A stretch of 64,000 nt of DNA from contig JAKFAO010000006.1 in NCBI GenBank assembly GCA_021527695.1, positions 310,001-374,000 on the forward strand. The letters run 5' to 3'. The stretch is from Naematelia aurantialba (lineage: Eukaryota; Basidiomycota; Tremellomycetes; Tremellales; Naemateliaceae). Positions 46,601-58,937 of this stretch are shown here, piece after piece. Numbering within the stretch: position 1 is the stretch's first letter; each line of letters begins with the position of its first letter. A program made the translations under genes and the position numbers. The notes beneath the pieces are model-generated. The model was given only the letters and a program-made list of their open reading frames with translations. It did not search any database and was not told the origin of the DNA.

Positions 46601-48985
46601 TCCCTCTCTCCCTCTCTCCCTCTCTCCCTCTCTCCCTCTCTCTCGATCGGGTTCAAGAGCACGAATCGCGGGTCGTGGCGGAGCTATAGTCGTGGCTTGC
46701 GGTGTTTGTGTCTTGGTGATACTTGTGGATGGGCGACGGCATTTCTGACTGCGGAATTCTGCCGCCGACAGAAATTTATGATCCGGCAAAATGCGTGACA
46801 TACTGACGTCGTGCAGCGTCAAAGACGGGAGCCGCGACTTTCGTATTGGCCAACAGCTCGTTGCAGATGACAGTGCACGAGGGACGGATCACAAGTATCA
46901 TCGACCTGTCGCTTGAGTATGTCTCGATTTCTCTTGTTCCCTGTTCTCTATCTTGTGTCCCGGTCGTGGGTGCTTTCGGAGTCTGTCGGTACCTATCGCA
47001 ATCGTGTCACTCCAGTCTGACAACCGCGCCTATCGGCCATCCGGTCCCAGAGGACCACCTACTCAATGCTATCTTTTCCAAACATACGTTCTCCAGGCAT
47101 CGCTGACACGCAACAGCAAGGAACTGATCCCGCACGGCCAGACCGGCGGCATGGTCATCATGGAGGACCACCCGAACAACTGGGACGCATGGGACGTCGA
47201 TGCGTTCCATCTGGAGAAGCAGCGGCACCTCAAGTTTGGCCAAGTCAGCATCCTCGAGGCTGGGCCACTGCGCGCCGTGCTGGGCGCGACAGTCTCGTTG
47301 GGCCAGACGCGGATCGACGTCAGGATCGAGATGGACGGGATCAACGGGAGCTTGAAGGCGGACGCGAGGAGTCTGATCAGGTTTTCCGCTGTCGTGTGAG
47401 TGGTTCGACTTGGCTGCCTGGTTTGGCCATCTTCTTCCTTCTTGTGCTTGTGCTTGTGCTTGTGCTTGTGCTTGTGCTTGTGCTTGTGCTTGTGCTTGTG
47501 CTTGTGCTTGTGCTTGTGCTTGTGCTTGTGCTTGTGCTTGGTTGTGATTGTGTTTGGGTGTAGTTGTGCTTGTGCTGATCCAAGTAGGGACTGGAGAGAA
47601 AAGCACCAGTTCCTCAAGTTTGAACTTCCGCTCGATATCCATTCCGACAACGCGACGTACGATACGCAATTCGGCACGGTTGCGCGACCGACCCACCGTA
47701 ACACGTCGTGGGATGCGGCCAAGTGAGTCGGACGCGGATATGTATCTACCACACCACGACAGCTCGTTTTTGTCCTCGTAACCCAACTCGTATCTACCAC
47801 CTCATACGTGTTCAACTCTGCCACAGAACGACCAAGTCGTCTGACTCGTCTGAAACCCTACCACAAGACGAAGCGGACTAACGGGTCTAGATTCGAAGTG
47901 TGCGGCCACAAATTCGCCGACCTCTCGGAATACGGCTACGGCGTAGCCATTCTCAACGACTGCAAGTACGGCTACGCGACTGAAGGCAACGTGATGCGTC
48001 TTTCGCTATTGCGGGCTCCGACGTTGCCGGACCTAGATTGCGATATGGGCTCGCACCAGTTCAGCTGGGCCATTTACCCGCACATCGGGACGTTTGTGGA
48101 GAGCGATGTGGCAAAGGTCGCCGTGGCGTTCAATAATCCCATGTCTTGTGAGTGCTACTCGCGACGTGCCATGCTACTCAACCTCCCCTCCCCGCCTTCC
48201 GACTTTCACGACCTCCCTTTCCCCCTCCCCGCCTTCCGACTTTCACGACCTCCCCTTCCCCCTCCCCTTTCTTCATTACCCTTCCCCGGCTTTCACAACC
48301 TCCCTCTTCCCTTTCCATCTTTCTTTCAAGACGCTCCGCTAATGGACGCAGTACGAGTATCCGAACAACCCAACGATCTCGCCAGCCACGCGCTGGCGCG
48401 CGCATCGCCGTTCAGCGTCCACGGAGCGGAGAACGTCATGCTCGAGACGATCAAGCGCGGTGAAGACGACGTTTCGGCAAAAGGCAGCCTCTCGCTCGTT
48501 CTGCGTCTGTATGAGCATCTCGGCGGGCATGCGAGGGCGACTTTGAAGATGTGAGTGGGGCGAATGCGCATTTCCGCTCCTCCAACTGCCTTGGGTCGTG
48601 TCTTTGTGCCGTTGCTCCCGACTCGTGAAGCGTCAACTCTCCCAGCTCGTGCTTCGTCATCTCTCCCCACTCGTGTTGCGTCTATTTTCTCGCAATTCAT
48701 GCGCGTCAACTCTTACCCATCTTTGCTGCACCAGCTCTCATATCTTAACCGATGCTGATACAGCTCAGCACCGGTCTAGACGTCCAGAAAGCCGAGATTG
48801 TGAACCTTCTCGAAGACCACGTCGAGGAGCTCGAGCTGCATTCGGCTGAGCCCGCGATGGACAACACCTCGAGCGAGGGGTATCAGGTCAAACTCGCGTT
48901 TAGAGGGTACGAGATCAAGACGGTCCGGCTGACGGTCGCTGCGCCGAGCAAGAAGAAGGGGTCGGGTGGATGGGTAAAGCTGTGA
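43620..48985 (+). CDS. AMS1: Alpha-mannosidase, GH38 (Ams1)
   Basis: Cytosol-to-vacuole alpha-mannosidase that degrades free oligomannosides. Start [20 protein letters not shown] at 43620. The N-terminal domain ([16 protein letters not shown]) precedes the GH38 catalytic domain: [15 protein letters not shown] has the zinc His and Asp, [15 protein letters not shown] holds the nucleophile Asp, and [12 protein letters not shown] is the conserved HD-x-LPGS motif. The C-terminal beta domains include [34 protein letters not shown] and, at the end, [15 protein letters not shown]. Stop at 48983-48985. More than ten introns. Two hold simple repeats (46509-46643 and 47442-47540). All exon joints that I checked (GH|CHIDTAW, VLPDT|FGYS) restore family motifs. 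Confidence 0.92.
46509..46643. repeat. (TCCCTCTC)n octamer repeat in an AMS1 intron
   Basis: About 16 copies of an 8-base pyrimidine unit, with a single change (CATCTCTC) in the middle. It sits between the exon ending DIPRVQ and the exon beginning ASKTGAATF, so it is intronic. It forms a perfect polypurine-polypyrimidine tract. Confidence 0.93.
47442..47540. repeat. (TTGTGC)n hexamer repeat in an AMS1 intron
   Basis: About 16 copies of TTGTGC between the exon ending IRFSAVV and the exon starting [11 protein letters not shown], that is, intronic. The antisense frames full of KHKHKH or QAQAQA are not proteins. Confidence 0.93.
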
Positions 48986-49554
48986 CGCTCGTCACCAGTC
49001 TGTGACCCAAGATCGTTACCTGTCTGTTATCTCATATGGGGTGTCGAGTCTGGACAATTTGTATGTGAGAGTGGCCAGCAGTTTGTAAAGGCGCGAAATG
49101 AGAGCATATTTACGAGAGGCGTCAGAACTATAACATCAAGCTGCAAAGAGGAGCATGCATATCGGTTGTAGCAATGTCAACTTGAGGTGGGGGAACACCT
49201 CGGCACGACGCGCGGAGCACAACCGCTTACGTAACAAGGTCACATGCTTTGGCGATATCCCGGTCTAAATGAAAAAAACTCCATCGGCCATGTCCGATGC
49301 GAGATGGATCACTAGACCAGTGTGGGCAGAGCACCGAGTCGGGGGTCGCTGTTTCTTCGCGCGAGGCCGATGCGAGCGTAGTGCCGTCTAGGTATTGTGC
49401 AGATCACAGTCACGGAGGGCGGCTAGATGTCTGTCTGCGCGCGGCGGTGCCATATCCTCATTGCCAGAGCTGGCTGCGACCGTCCTCATTGCCAGAGCTG
49501 GCTGCGACCGTCCGCGTCTTGCTGGAATAGTCGAGCCTGCTGCCCACTTGGACC
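48986..49554. other. Intergenic region, AMS1 to MFS exporter
   Basis: 569 bases. A direct duplication of CCTCATTGCCAGAGCTGGCTGCGACCGTC-like sequence (29 bases) occurs at 49455 and 49484 just before the exporter ATG. No gene supported. Confidence 0.4.
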
Positions 49555-52500
49555 ATGTCTCGCCATCACCCATCTGCCCATCTAGGTGCCCACTCTGAGC
49601 GATCCTTAGTAGCTACGGCTGCGGGTACGCGCATGGGCACGAGCACGAACACGAGTACTAGCACGAGCATGGGGACGGGGACGGGGACGGGCCGACGTAT
49701 CGGGAGTGATCGCAACAACGACGGTAACAGGAATAGCATTACCAACGGCAACAGCAACAGCCATCACGACGGCAACAACGCCAACGCCGGCATTGGCGCT
49801 CACGCTACCGTCCTGGACCCGTACGCGATTCGGACCGACAGGGATCTCGAGGCCGGCCGCGCTAGGGACGCACCTGTTGAGATTGCCGCGTTGGAGATGC
49901 TGGAGGACGAGAAAGACCGGGACCTGAATATGGACGACGAGGACAAGGGCAGAGATTACCAAGTCGAGGTGGATGTGGGTGCCGATGGAGATGGCGTGGC
50001 TGCTGGTGGCGGTGGGGGCGGCGGCGGTGGTGCTGCTGGTGGCGGAGGAGGAGGTACTGGTGCTGGAGGCGGTGGAGAAAAGGGGAACGACGGCCAGAAA
50101 GGCGACGTGTATGATCGGTTCTCCAAGCGGCAGAAGAACATGATCACTGCCATTGTATCTTACTCGGCCTTTTTGGCTCGTGAGTCCCTCCCTTCCAAGT
50201 CAGTGGAGACAAGCACGCGCGCTGATCTATGTGTTATTCCCTTGCCCCCCTTTGCCTCTTGTCCCGACCTGCTCTTGTCTCGCTACCATTCTTCTCTCCG
50301 CCACCAACTTTGTTTCTACCGCCGCCTTGATCACGTCTTCTACCTACGCGCCGCCACTCGCTCCTGCCTCACTCTTATCCTGCCACTGCATCAACACTCG
50401 CCACTTGGGTCTTGCACTTGCTACCCGCTTGCTACTCGCTTGATACTCGCTTGGTACTCGCTTTGCCACTCGCTTGCACCCCCCCCCCCCCAGCCGTCAC
50501 GTCGTCCGTCTTCATGCCGTCCATCCCGCAAATGGCCAGCGAGCTCCACACCACCGCGACCATGATCAACGTCACCGTCGCCATCTTCATCCTCACCATC
50601 GGCATAGCGCCGCTCTTCTGGTCGCCGTTTGCCGGCTTTTACGGCCGGAAACCCATCTACCTCGCCAGCATGCCGATCATGGTCGTTGCGAGTATTGGCG
50701 TGGCGCAGAGCCAGTCGGTCGGGGCGATCATTGGGACGCGGATCTTGCAGGGGATCGGTGAGTCCTGATTCTTGCCATACTGTGTACCAGGTTGCGCTTC
50801 GGTGTCTCTCTCTTCCTATCTGCCCCAATTTACTGCCTCGGTTCTGAGCCAGTTTACTATTTACTATCTCGACTCTGAGCCATTACTGTCTCGACTCGGA
50901 GCCGTCTACACTATGACCCCAGGAGCGAACTCGGCTGACGTACCTAGGGTGCAGCTCTGTGCTTGCGGTCGGGGCGGGGAGTATCGGCGATGTCTTTAGG
51001 TGTGGCCCTCCCTTTGGGAAATAAATCACACTGACAGGTCAGGCCGACGGAACGAGCCAATGCCATGGGCTGGTTCTACACTGGCGTCAGTCTCCCCTCA
51101 CTTGTCATATCGCAACTAACAGCCTCCAGGCTCTGATGGGCCCGTCGTTCAGTCCGCTGATCGCCGGTCTCTTCTCTCAATATACCAAAGTCAGTCGGCC
51201 CCTAGACACTCTCCCCCCTACGCTGGCTCATGAACCAAAGGAAACGTGGCGATCCACGCAGTACTTTCTCGCGGGCGCTGGCGCCTTGTCCTTGATTCTC
51301 ACCTTCTTCTTTCTCCCAGAGACGTTACATCCGCCCATTCCACACCGTGTTCTTCGTAAAGAGAGGGGGAAGAAGTTTGTGCCCTATATCTTCAATCCGC
51401 TGTCGATCTTGGGTCTCTTTCGCTGGACAAACATCTGTTTCGTCGTGAGCCGTTACGACTGATGATTGAACAACTAGGCTCACGAGGCAGACATTCATCT
51501 CGTCTTGTGTTATGCTCGAGACATATTGCTTTATCGTACGTTTTAACCTTGATCTGTTGTTGTGTGTGCTGACATGGCACAGGTCCCCTTGAGTAAGCAT
51601 GTTTTAGTATTTGAGTTCACTCGCTGACGGACGGTTCCATCGCAGCCACTATATTCGTAAGTCTGGCCTGCTAATTAACGACCCACCTGACAAGCAACAG
51701 CAAGATCGGTATCACATTACCAACGTCGCAATCGCCGGCTGCCTGTACATCGCGAATGGCGGAGGCAACTTTGTTGGCGCCAGGATAGGCGGGCGTAAGT
51801 GCCCAGCTTGAGAATCCGCCACAGGCTGATGACAATAGCTTATGCCGATTACGTGATGAAGAAGTATATACTGAAGCGCGGATATCGACGACCTGAGGAT
51901 CGCTTGCGAGCCAGTATGATCGGGTGTGCGGTCGTCATGCCCCTGTCTTGCTGTGAGTCGAGCGGCGACAGTCGGATCTTTGTTGACCCAGTTAGTGGCA
52001 TTCGGATGGCTGATCCAGACCGGGTGAGTCAAGAGGGATTTAAAGTCTTCTAGGCTAACGCGTTGCAGAGCCGGAGGGATGGCGCCTCCTATCGTCATGA
52101 TGTCCATCAGTGGTCTGGGTTTGATGCTGACCCTCACACCTCTGAATACGTAGTACGTCCCCTTTCGGGACTCTAACCCATGGCTGACCATCCCAGCATT
52201 GTGGACGTGATGCAAAGGCGGTCGGCAGAGGCAATAGCCGTCAACAATTGTGAGTCTCCAGTAGCCTGTAGAATCGGCTGGACTGACAGACACTGAAGTC
52301 GTGCGGTATGTCTTCGCGGCCGCTGCATCGGCCTTTGTGTTGCCGATGGCCAATGCCATTGGATGGGGCTGGACAATGACCGTTGCCGCCGTGATCTCGG
52401 TGTGTCTGTTTCTGTTTCCAGACATGGCAGCACGGGCTGATGACGGGACGCAGGTCTTGTCAGCATTCACACTGTTTTTCGTCATTCGATACGGCCACAT

Positions 52501-52798
52501 TTGGCGCGAGGCCGCAGACAAGAAGTACGGTGTGCCTGGCGCTCCCGCGCCGGTCACGGAAGCATCTGACGTCGAGGTCAAAGACGAAGAGTCTACCGGA
52601 GATAGTCATAGCCATCACGCGCGGGAGGAGGCGCATCATGGAGAGCCTGGGGAGTTGATCGCGGCAAGGCAGGGTCGAGGCCGGGGGAAGCAGCCGATGA
52701 TCGAGCGGAGTCACTCGAGGCGCAGTATGCCTGCTGTGGAAGATGTGCTGAGCCGGACTGTCAGTCTCAGCGCGGCAAGCGTACATGGCGGAGGATGA
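49555..52798 (+). CDS. MFS drug/polyamine:H+ antiporter (DHA1 type)
   Basis: Plasma-membrane exporter of the major facilitator superfamily. Exon 1 (49555 to about 50180) encodes a 200-residue hydrophilic N-terminus with (GT)n/(ST)n runs, NGNSNSHH repeats, an acidic part and a poly-Gly run (about residues 142-175), and ends FSKRQKNMITAIVSYSAFLA, the start of TM1. Next: SSVFMPSIPQMASELHTT, WSPFAGFYGRKPIYLASM (loop 2-3 motif), GTRILQGIG, and RPTERANAMGWFYTGALMGPSFSPLIAGLFSQ (motif C area; read as two parts, RANAMGWFYTG and LMGPSFSPLIAG). Then FFFLPETL, ITNVAIAGCLYIANGGGNFV, and late helices to a 90-residue cytosolic tail with SRSRRSMPAVEDVLS. Stop 52796-52798. The sequence fits the Qdr/Tpo-type DHA1 group; substrate unknown. 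Exon edges between 51440 and 52070 are approximate. Confidence 0.83.
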
Positions 52799-53418
52799 GT
52801 GGAGCGAGGACGACGCGTCAGGACGGCGGTATCAGATCGCACGTATGTTTCATTGCATGTCGCAGCATAGTCAAGAGGGATCCCAGTGAAGGCCTCAATC
52901 CCGGAAGGTCTCAGTCGTACTTGGGTTATGTACGGGATGACAAAGTGAGGGACCAAAGAAGGAATTGCTGCACTCGATGACTTCGTCATAACCCTTGCTG
53001 ATCTCATGTCTCTTGGCTACTCCATCCCGACTTGACCTGTATCATCCCATCGAATCCCCCTCGAGGCGCTCGCGTCTCCTGTGAGCATCACGTTGTACCC
53101 GGGCCCCAGTCGCGAATCGCTCTCAAAGGGGACAACCGGTCCACCTGTACGCTGTACGCTATTGGTCTTTTAATTTTCGCTGTTGATTCCCGCTTCCCCG
53201 TCCGCTCCGCGCACTCGAGAGCCAGCACGTTTGTTCAGTCGCTGCTCGTCTCCTTCCTTTCCATTGTCCCTTGGTCTGTCTATCTTTCGTCTATACATCT
53301 GTGCGTCTGTTCATCGTCGCTCGTTCGTGTGGCCGCTCGTAGCGAGTTCGTCTGGGATCTCGCCTAGTCGTTCGTCCATTCCAGTCCGTCTCCGTCGTCC
53401 CGCCGTCACAGTCGGAGG
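52799..53418. other. Intergenic region, MFS exporter to CorA transporter
   Basis: 620 bases. The last 200 bases before the CorA ATG are pyrimidine-rich with TCGTC words, typical of a long 5' leader. No gene supported. Confidence 0.4.
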
Positions 53419-56400
53419 ATGACACCGACACCTACGTCTCCCAGGCAAATCCAGATCGATCCTCACCTGCCTACCCCGTCACGCAGCCACTCGCACACGA
53501 TGGAAGTCCGATCGCCCAATGCGCTCTCGCCAGCGCGCTCGGTGCCCCCGCCCCCGCTGGCGCCGCCCGGCCAGAGGGGGAGCGTGATGGGCAGAAGTTA
53601 TAGGGACAGAGATGACCCAGAGGGCGCGAGGCATCGGCAGATGCAGCAGGATATAGAGAGTGCAAAGTCGATGTGTGAGTGGAGTCTTGGTTGTCACCTG
53701 TTATCTGTCACTTGGTCTGTCGCCGGTTGTATCGCTCTGGTTTCTGTCACCCCGGTATCTATCAGTCAAGCATCCTTCACTCTGGGATCTATCAGTCAAA
53801 TATCAATCCCCCAAGTATGAATCATCCAAGTATCCATCACCCAGGCAATCGCGCGGATCCCTGGCCAAGAATTAGCTTGCCTGGTTCTCATTAGAAGATG
53901 TTTCCACAGCGTCTACGAGAATCAGTCCGCATCATCCACGATCTCCCGCTCTGCAAGAAGAACCACCTGCCGTAGTGCCGATGCGTGATCACGCCAGATG
54001 GAGCATGCGCTCGTGCTGACCACCATAGCACGTGCAAGAAGCGGGAGCGTAGCCGACGTCGATACTTCACCTGTCACGCGACCGAGCGAGATGCATTTCG
54101 ACGAGACGCCGTTCCCAATGCTCTCAGTCGCCGAAGAGGCCGAGATGGACCGTGCGCGCTCCTCGGGCTTCCGACAAGACCACGATGGCTCAGACGACGA
54201 GCATCGGTACCTCGCTGCCCATGCTGAAGAGGGCGCCGAAGGCTCAGACCACGAGCATCGCGGTGGTGGTGGTGGGGGCGGTGGTGGCGCATCGATCGGC
54301 GGAAGCAGCGGATATGACTCGCACGCCCGACTGATCCGGCGAAACTCGGATGGCGGGCCCGAAAGCGGTATCCGTAGCGAGCTCCGGCGGCATGAGGGCG
54401 AGATGTCTATGCGTGGCGGAGGCGACGGCAAGAATCGTTTTGACTTTGCGGCAATGGACGAGTTTGCACGCAAAGAGTCGGGTGCTAGCTGGTTTGATGA
54501 GGGTGATGCCGGTGCCGATGCCGACGTTGAGGCCGAAGCCGACGCAGAGGGCGACGGAGCGGGGTTTGAGGGAATCGCCGATAGTGCTGGGGTGGTTGGT
54601 CGCGACATGGAGCGTACCAATACTATGTCGGCATACGGTGACGATACGGCCTTTTCGCCGCGCGGGAGTGATCTAGGCGCAGAAGGGAGACACCAGTTCC
54701 ATCGCCGGCGGCAGCGGAAACTGTCACAGTCCAATCCTGTTCTACGCCGGCAGGGCAAGCTAGCTATTTTCGAGGGATTCGGTTCGAGCGCAGCGAGTGC
54801 CGAGGCGGCGCCAGTGAATGGCACTTCGACTGCTTTCAAAGCGCCCCGTCAGCCCAAGGCCTTGGGCGGTAATGGAGATATGCCCGGATTCACCGCATTC
54901 AGCGATGCTGCACCGGGCCATGATCAACCATACCGGTTCTCGTTTTATTCCAACGCGATGCCCGTGACTATCCACGCGCGCACGCTTGCCGAGCTGCCAG
55001 CCAGCGGGCAGAGCTTTGAAGATCTGTTCAAAGGCAAGGGAGGACTAGGCGACGACCCTTCCGGCACAGGGACGGCCACGGCTGAAGGCACAGAGTACGG
55101 CAGTATTGGCGGGATCGAGACCCCGGAGAAATCGCAGATGCGACAAAAGGCCGCCAAGGGCCTCATCCCTTCCGGCGGGTTCCCACAGCCCAACGCAGGC
55201 GACGACGAGACCGAGGGGTTCACGTGGTGGCTGGATGTCCTGAGTCCGACTGACGAGGAGATGCGCATGTTGTCTCGAGTGTTTGGGATCCATCCCCTCA
55301 CGACGGAGGATATCTTGCTCGAAGAGACACGCGAGAAGATTGAGCTGTTTAGGAATTACTACCTCGTGTGTTTTAGGTCGTTTGACCAGGACCCCTACTC
55401 GCAGACTTACCTCGAGCCGCTCAACATGTACATTATCGTCTTCAGGGAGGGCACGCTGTCGGTGAGTCGTCAACTCGGATTTCCTCAGGATGATCTCCAG
55501 GCACATGCTGACGGCTCAGTTCCACTTTCGGGGCACACCGCATCCGCAAAACGTGCGGCGGCGAATCAAGCATCTCAAAGATTACATTTCAGTCACTTCC
55601 GACTGGATCTCGTATGCCCTCATCGACGACATTACCGACGCGTTTGGGCCGTTGATCCAGAGCATCGAGTACGAGGTCGACAGTATTGATGAGCTGGTGC
55701 TTATCTTGAAGGAGGCCGAGCAGAGTGATATGCTGCGGCGGTGAGTGCGAGTTTTACATGGCGCATTGGCACTTCGGGAGTCGACAGCTGCTGACTGTCG
55801 CAGCATTGGGACGTGTCGTAAAAAGGTCATGGGTCTGCTGAGGTTGATGGGCAACAAGGCGGATGTCGTCAAGGGTCTAGCCAAGCGATGTCCGTTTCTT
55901 GTTCCATTCTGGGTGTGTCGCTGATACAGAGCTCAACAGGCAACGAACAATGGCTGGTGGCGCCAAAGTCCGACATTGGCCTGTACCTCTCAGACATCCA
56001 AGATCACTTGATCACCATGACGCAAAACTTGAACCACTATGAAAAGATTCTGTCGAGGTCGCACTCGAATTACCTCGCGCAGATTTCCATCGAGATGACC
56101 GACGCCAACAATCAGATCAACGATGTGCTGTCCAAGCTCACCGCGCTGGGTACGGTCCTCATGTGAGTTTTATGCTTTACGACCACTGTGCTGCTATGCT
56201 TCTACGACTGTGTTTTACTCTACAGTGCTACTCTGCAGTGCTACTCCACTGTGCTTCTGCTCTACAGTGCCGCCCTGTATTGCTCCTCCACTGTGCCATT
56301 GTGCTGGTAAACAGCACGGACAAGGCTGAAGCGCTTAGCCCGATGAACTTGGTGACCGGTTTGTGGGGTATGAACGTGCATGTCCCAGGGCAAGATATTG

Positions 56401-56548
56401 AGGAAGGCGTGAGTGTCCATGTAGTGTGGAGGAGGTGCGGCACGGCTGACAAGACAAGTATGCTTGGTTTGGAGGGATTTTGGGCGGTCTCTGCTTGTTT
56501 GCTATCCTCGGAGCTTGGGCGACGTACAAGTGCTTTGTCATCAGGTGA
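53419..56548 (+). CDS. CorA-type magnesium transporter (Alr1/Mnr2 group)
   Basis: Pentameric Mg2+ channel of the plasma or vacuolar membrane. Exon 1 (ATG 53419) encodes a Pro/Ser-rich start. Exon 2 is 53897-53984 and exon 3 starts at 54029, joined so that VVPM-P-RARSGSVADVD is read; other joints give stops. A 400-residue acidic, Gly-rich cytosolic region precedes the CorA domain: WWLDVLSPTDEEMRMLSRVF, HPLTTEDILLEETREKIELF, YIIVFREGTLS, FHFRGTPHPQNVRRRI, LIDDITDAFGPLIQSIE, and LSRSHSNYLAQISIEM. The last helices have PMNLVTGLWGMNVHVPGQ, with the invariant GMN selectivity motif, then WFGGILGGLCLFAILGAW and a short tail ending YKCFVIR. Eukaryotic GMN with long N-terminus points to Alr1/Mnr2; a vacuolar Mnr2 role is possible because the C-terminal tail is short. 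Confidence 0.9.
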
Positions 56549-57118
56549 GGGGGGCGTCTGGGGTGTTGGGCAACAGAGGTTGGAGACTCGTTTCTGCATA
56601 GGGGCAATAGATGCGTCTGGGTCGGTGCTGGGAATGGGGAGACTCTGTGCCAGCGCCTGTATCATATCATGCTGTTGTACGCGTCGATGCGTGGGTGCGC
56701 GAGATTCGGGCTATCGGCCGAAAGATAAGAGGAGCGACGGCTCGGGCGATTACCGGTGCAGTTCGCTGCGTTATTCATTATTCACGTGTGATGAATGAAT
56801 GTCGTTCCGCACTGGCACCCTGTTGACGGGATTGCACATTATCGCGCACCCAGACCTGCCCTCTCGGCTGCACGTTGCGGACCTGCGTGGACCCGCAGCT
56901 TTCCTCTGGCTTGCGCAGCTGTGCAGTATCGTATGGGCTACTCTGCTTCTCGGGCGTCTGCAATTGCAAGTGCAAGTGCAAGTGCAACTGCTCGTGCTAT
57001 AAGAACACTACCACTACCACGTTCCAGCCGTACATTGGCGACAGCGACAGAAAGGACAGCCAGGATAGCAAGGACTGCACCAGGAGCCCACGGGAACCTA
57101 TCGTCTCTGCGCAGAACC
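56549..57118. other. Intergenic region, CorA transporter to O-methyltransferase
   Basis: 570 bases. Short GCAAGT repeat (TGCAAGTGCAAGTGCAAGTG) near 56965-56984, 135 bases upstream of the next ATG. No gene supported. Confidence 0.4.
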
Positions 57119-58600
57119 ATGTCGGCCGTGCCGTCTGATGTGCAAGCGGGGTCTGGTCGTGAGTCCCATGGCTTCCACCGCCTCGCGAAGGGAGAGCTGC
57201 GGGGTGAGGTAGAGAGAGAGGAGAGCGGGGAGCGGAGGAGTACAGAGCAACGAGGAGAGGAGATCGGACAAGAGGGAAGCAGAAGAGGGCAGGAGAAGAG
57301 GGCAGGGGAGGAGAGGGGAAGAGGGCAGGGGAGGAGAGGGGAAGAGAAGACGGGAGAAGCAGACTCGAGGAGAGCAGAGCGCTGACCACACCAGGACCCA
57401 CCGCAGAGGTTGTCGACGCCTACCTGACATCCAAGCTCGCTCCCAAAGGCCAATGGGCGGCCGACCCGATCCTGGAATCATGCCGCCAGAGAGCGGCAGA
57501 CGCCAACATGCCTGCGATCGAAGTGTCCGCCATGCAGGGGCAGTTCCTGTCGGTGTTGGCGCTCGGCTTGAAGGCCACCAGGGTGCTTGAGATTGGCACG
57601 TTGTGGGGGTCAGTGTTCTCGCTCTCTGATCGTCCTCGACTCCTAGCTCTCTCTCCCTGTGTGTCCCTCCCCCCTCACCGTCACCCTCCCCCGGCCCGGC
57701 TATCTCCCTGCCGGGCCGCCGCGCCTGCTCCCCCTCTCCCTGCTGTCGCCCACCTTGATCCTCTTGTTATGCCTCATCTCCCTACCACCCTCTGCCCACC
57801 GCCTGCTCACTCACAGCGCGACCTCACCTCTTCATGCATCCCCTGCAAACAGACCTATAGCCTCATTCTATCTGTGTCTCCCCGCCGGAGCTCAACTCGT
57901 CATAGCTACTCGACCTACTTCCTCGCCCGGACCCTCCCGGCCCACGGGCAGATCGACACGCTCGAGCTGTCTCCCGTGCACGCCCAAGTGGCCAACGCCA
58001 ACTTTCTCGAGCTCGACCTCTACCCCTTCCCCAAAGTACACGTCGGGCCCGCGCTCGAGACGCTGCGTGCCCTGCCCGTACCGGGCACGGAGGAGGGCGT
58101 GCCCCTCGCGGAGAGGGGGTACGATCTCGTGTTCATCGATGCCGACAAGGCGCGCATGCTAGAGTATTTCCTCGAGGCGCTCAGGCTCACTCGTAAGGGC
58201 GCGGTCATCATCTGTGACAATATGATCAGGGGCGGCCGGTGAGTACCCTTCAGCACTCACGAGATGCCCGGCTGCGAGAATGCAGAACGAGAGGTCCCGG
58301 CGGGGTGGGGGTGCCTGGCCCGGATGCTGCACGGCAGAACTAGGAACACGAAGACTGGACTGATACACGTAGCGTTCTGGTGCAGGAAAACGACGACCCG
58401 TCTATCGACGTCCAGGGCGTCAGGAAGCTGTACGACTGGGCCGAGCAGGACCAGGGCAAGACCGTGCTCATGAGCGGTATCCAGACGGTCGGCGCCAAGT
58501 CCTGGGAGTGAGTCGAGATCCGAATAGTCGAATAGCCGGCTAGTCGACCTAAGGCGAGGCTGATGCGCGTAGCGGCTTTGCCATCGCCACCAAGCTCTAG
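57119..58600 (+). CDS. SAM-dependent O-methyltransferase (family 3)
   Basis: Catechol/caffeoyl-CoA-type O-methyltransferase of about 235 residues. Exon 1 (57119 to 57162) is MSAVPSDVQAGSG and joins through an intron to RPTAEVVDAYLTSKLAPKG. Then MPAIEVSAMQGQFLSVLALG, the SAM loop VLEIGTLWGYSTYFLARTLP (built across a 290-base intron), DTLELSPVHAQVANANF, YDLVFIDADK (metal-binding acidic motif), GAVIICDNMIRGGR (second metal Asp-Asn) and the C-terminus SWDGFAIATKL, stop 58598-58600. All motifs of the group are present and length is normal. The natural acceptor is unknown; such enzymes methylate catechols. Intron 1 is a GA-rich repeat stretch (57190-57375). Confidence 0.9.
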
Positions 58601-58937
58601 CTTTGAATTCACGTATCTGAACAAGGCGCATGGACGGGTGTTGTTACTGTCCAAGTCTGTTGGCGAGTTTGATCACCTAAGTGTAAGAAGTATGACATGT
58701 TGGTGTGATGCAAATATAGCGACTGTTGTGTGCAATGCATGACGTCTAAAGCAATGCATGGCGTCTAAAGAACAAACAGGCGTCTAAGCAATGCATGGCG
58801 TCTAAAGAACAAACAGGCGTCTACAGCACGATGAGGCGTCTAAAGCACGATCAGGCGTCTAATGAACAACACAAGTTGATAACAGCGAGACCAGCCCGCG
58901 AGAAAAATAAGCTACAGACCCCCGTCACTCTAACAGT
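58601..58937. other. Convergent 3' region with GCGTCTA repeats
   Basis: 337 bases between facing stop codons. Holds the repeat array described separately; otherwise AT-richer than its surroundings, as expected of 3' ends. Confidence 0.5.
58733..58866. repeat. Short tandem repeat with GGCGTCTA core
   Basis: Seven occurrences of a (G)GCGTCTA or ACGTCTA core spaced about 18-20 bases, alternating AAGCAATGCAT and AAGAACAAACA spacers, between the O-methyltransferase and the Ser/Pro-rich gene. Non-coding. Confidence 0.8.

Noticed and set aside
47007..47824. Antisense frames with KHKHKH and QAQAQA runs
   Set aside because: Products of the TTGTGC repeat in an AMS1 intron; the plus strand encodes conserved GH38 sequence on both sides.
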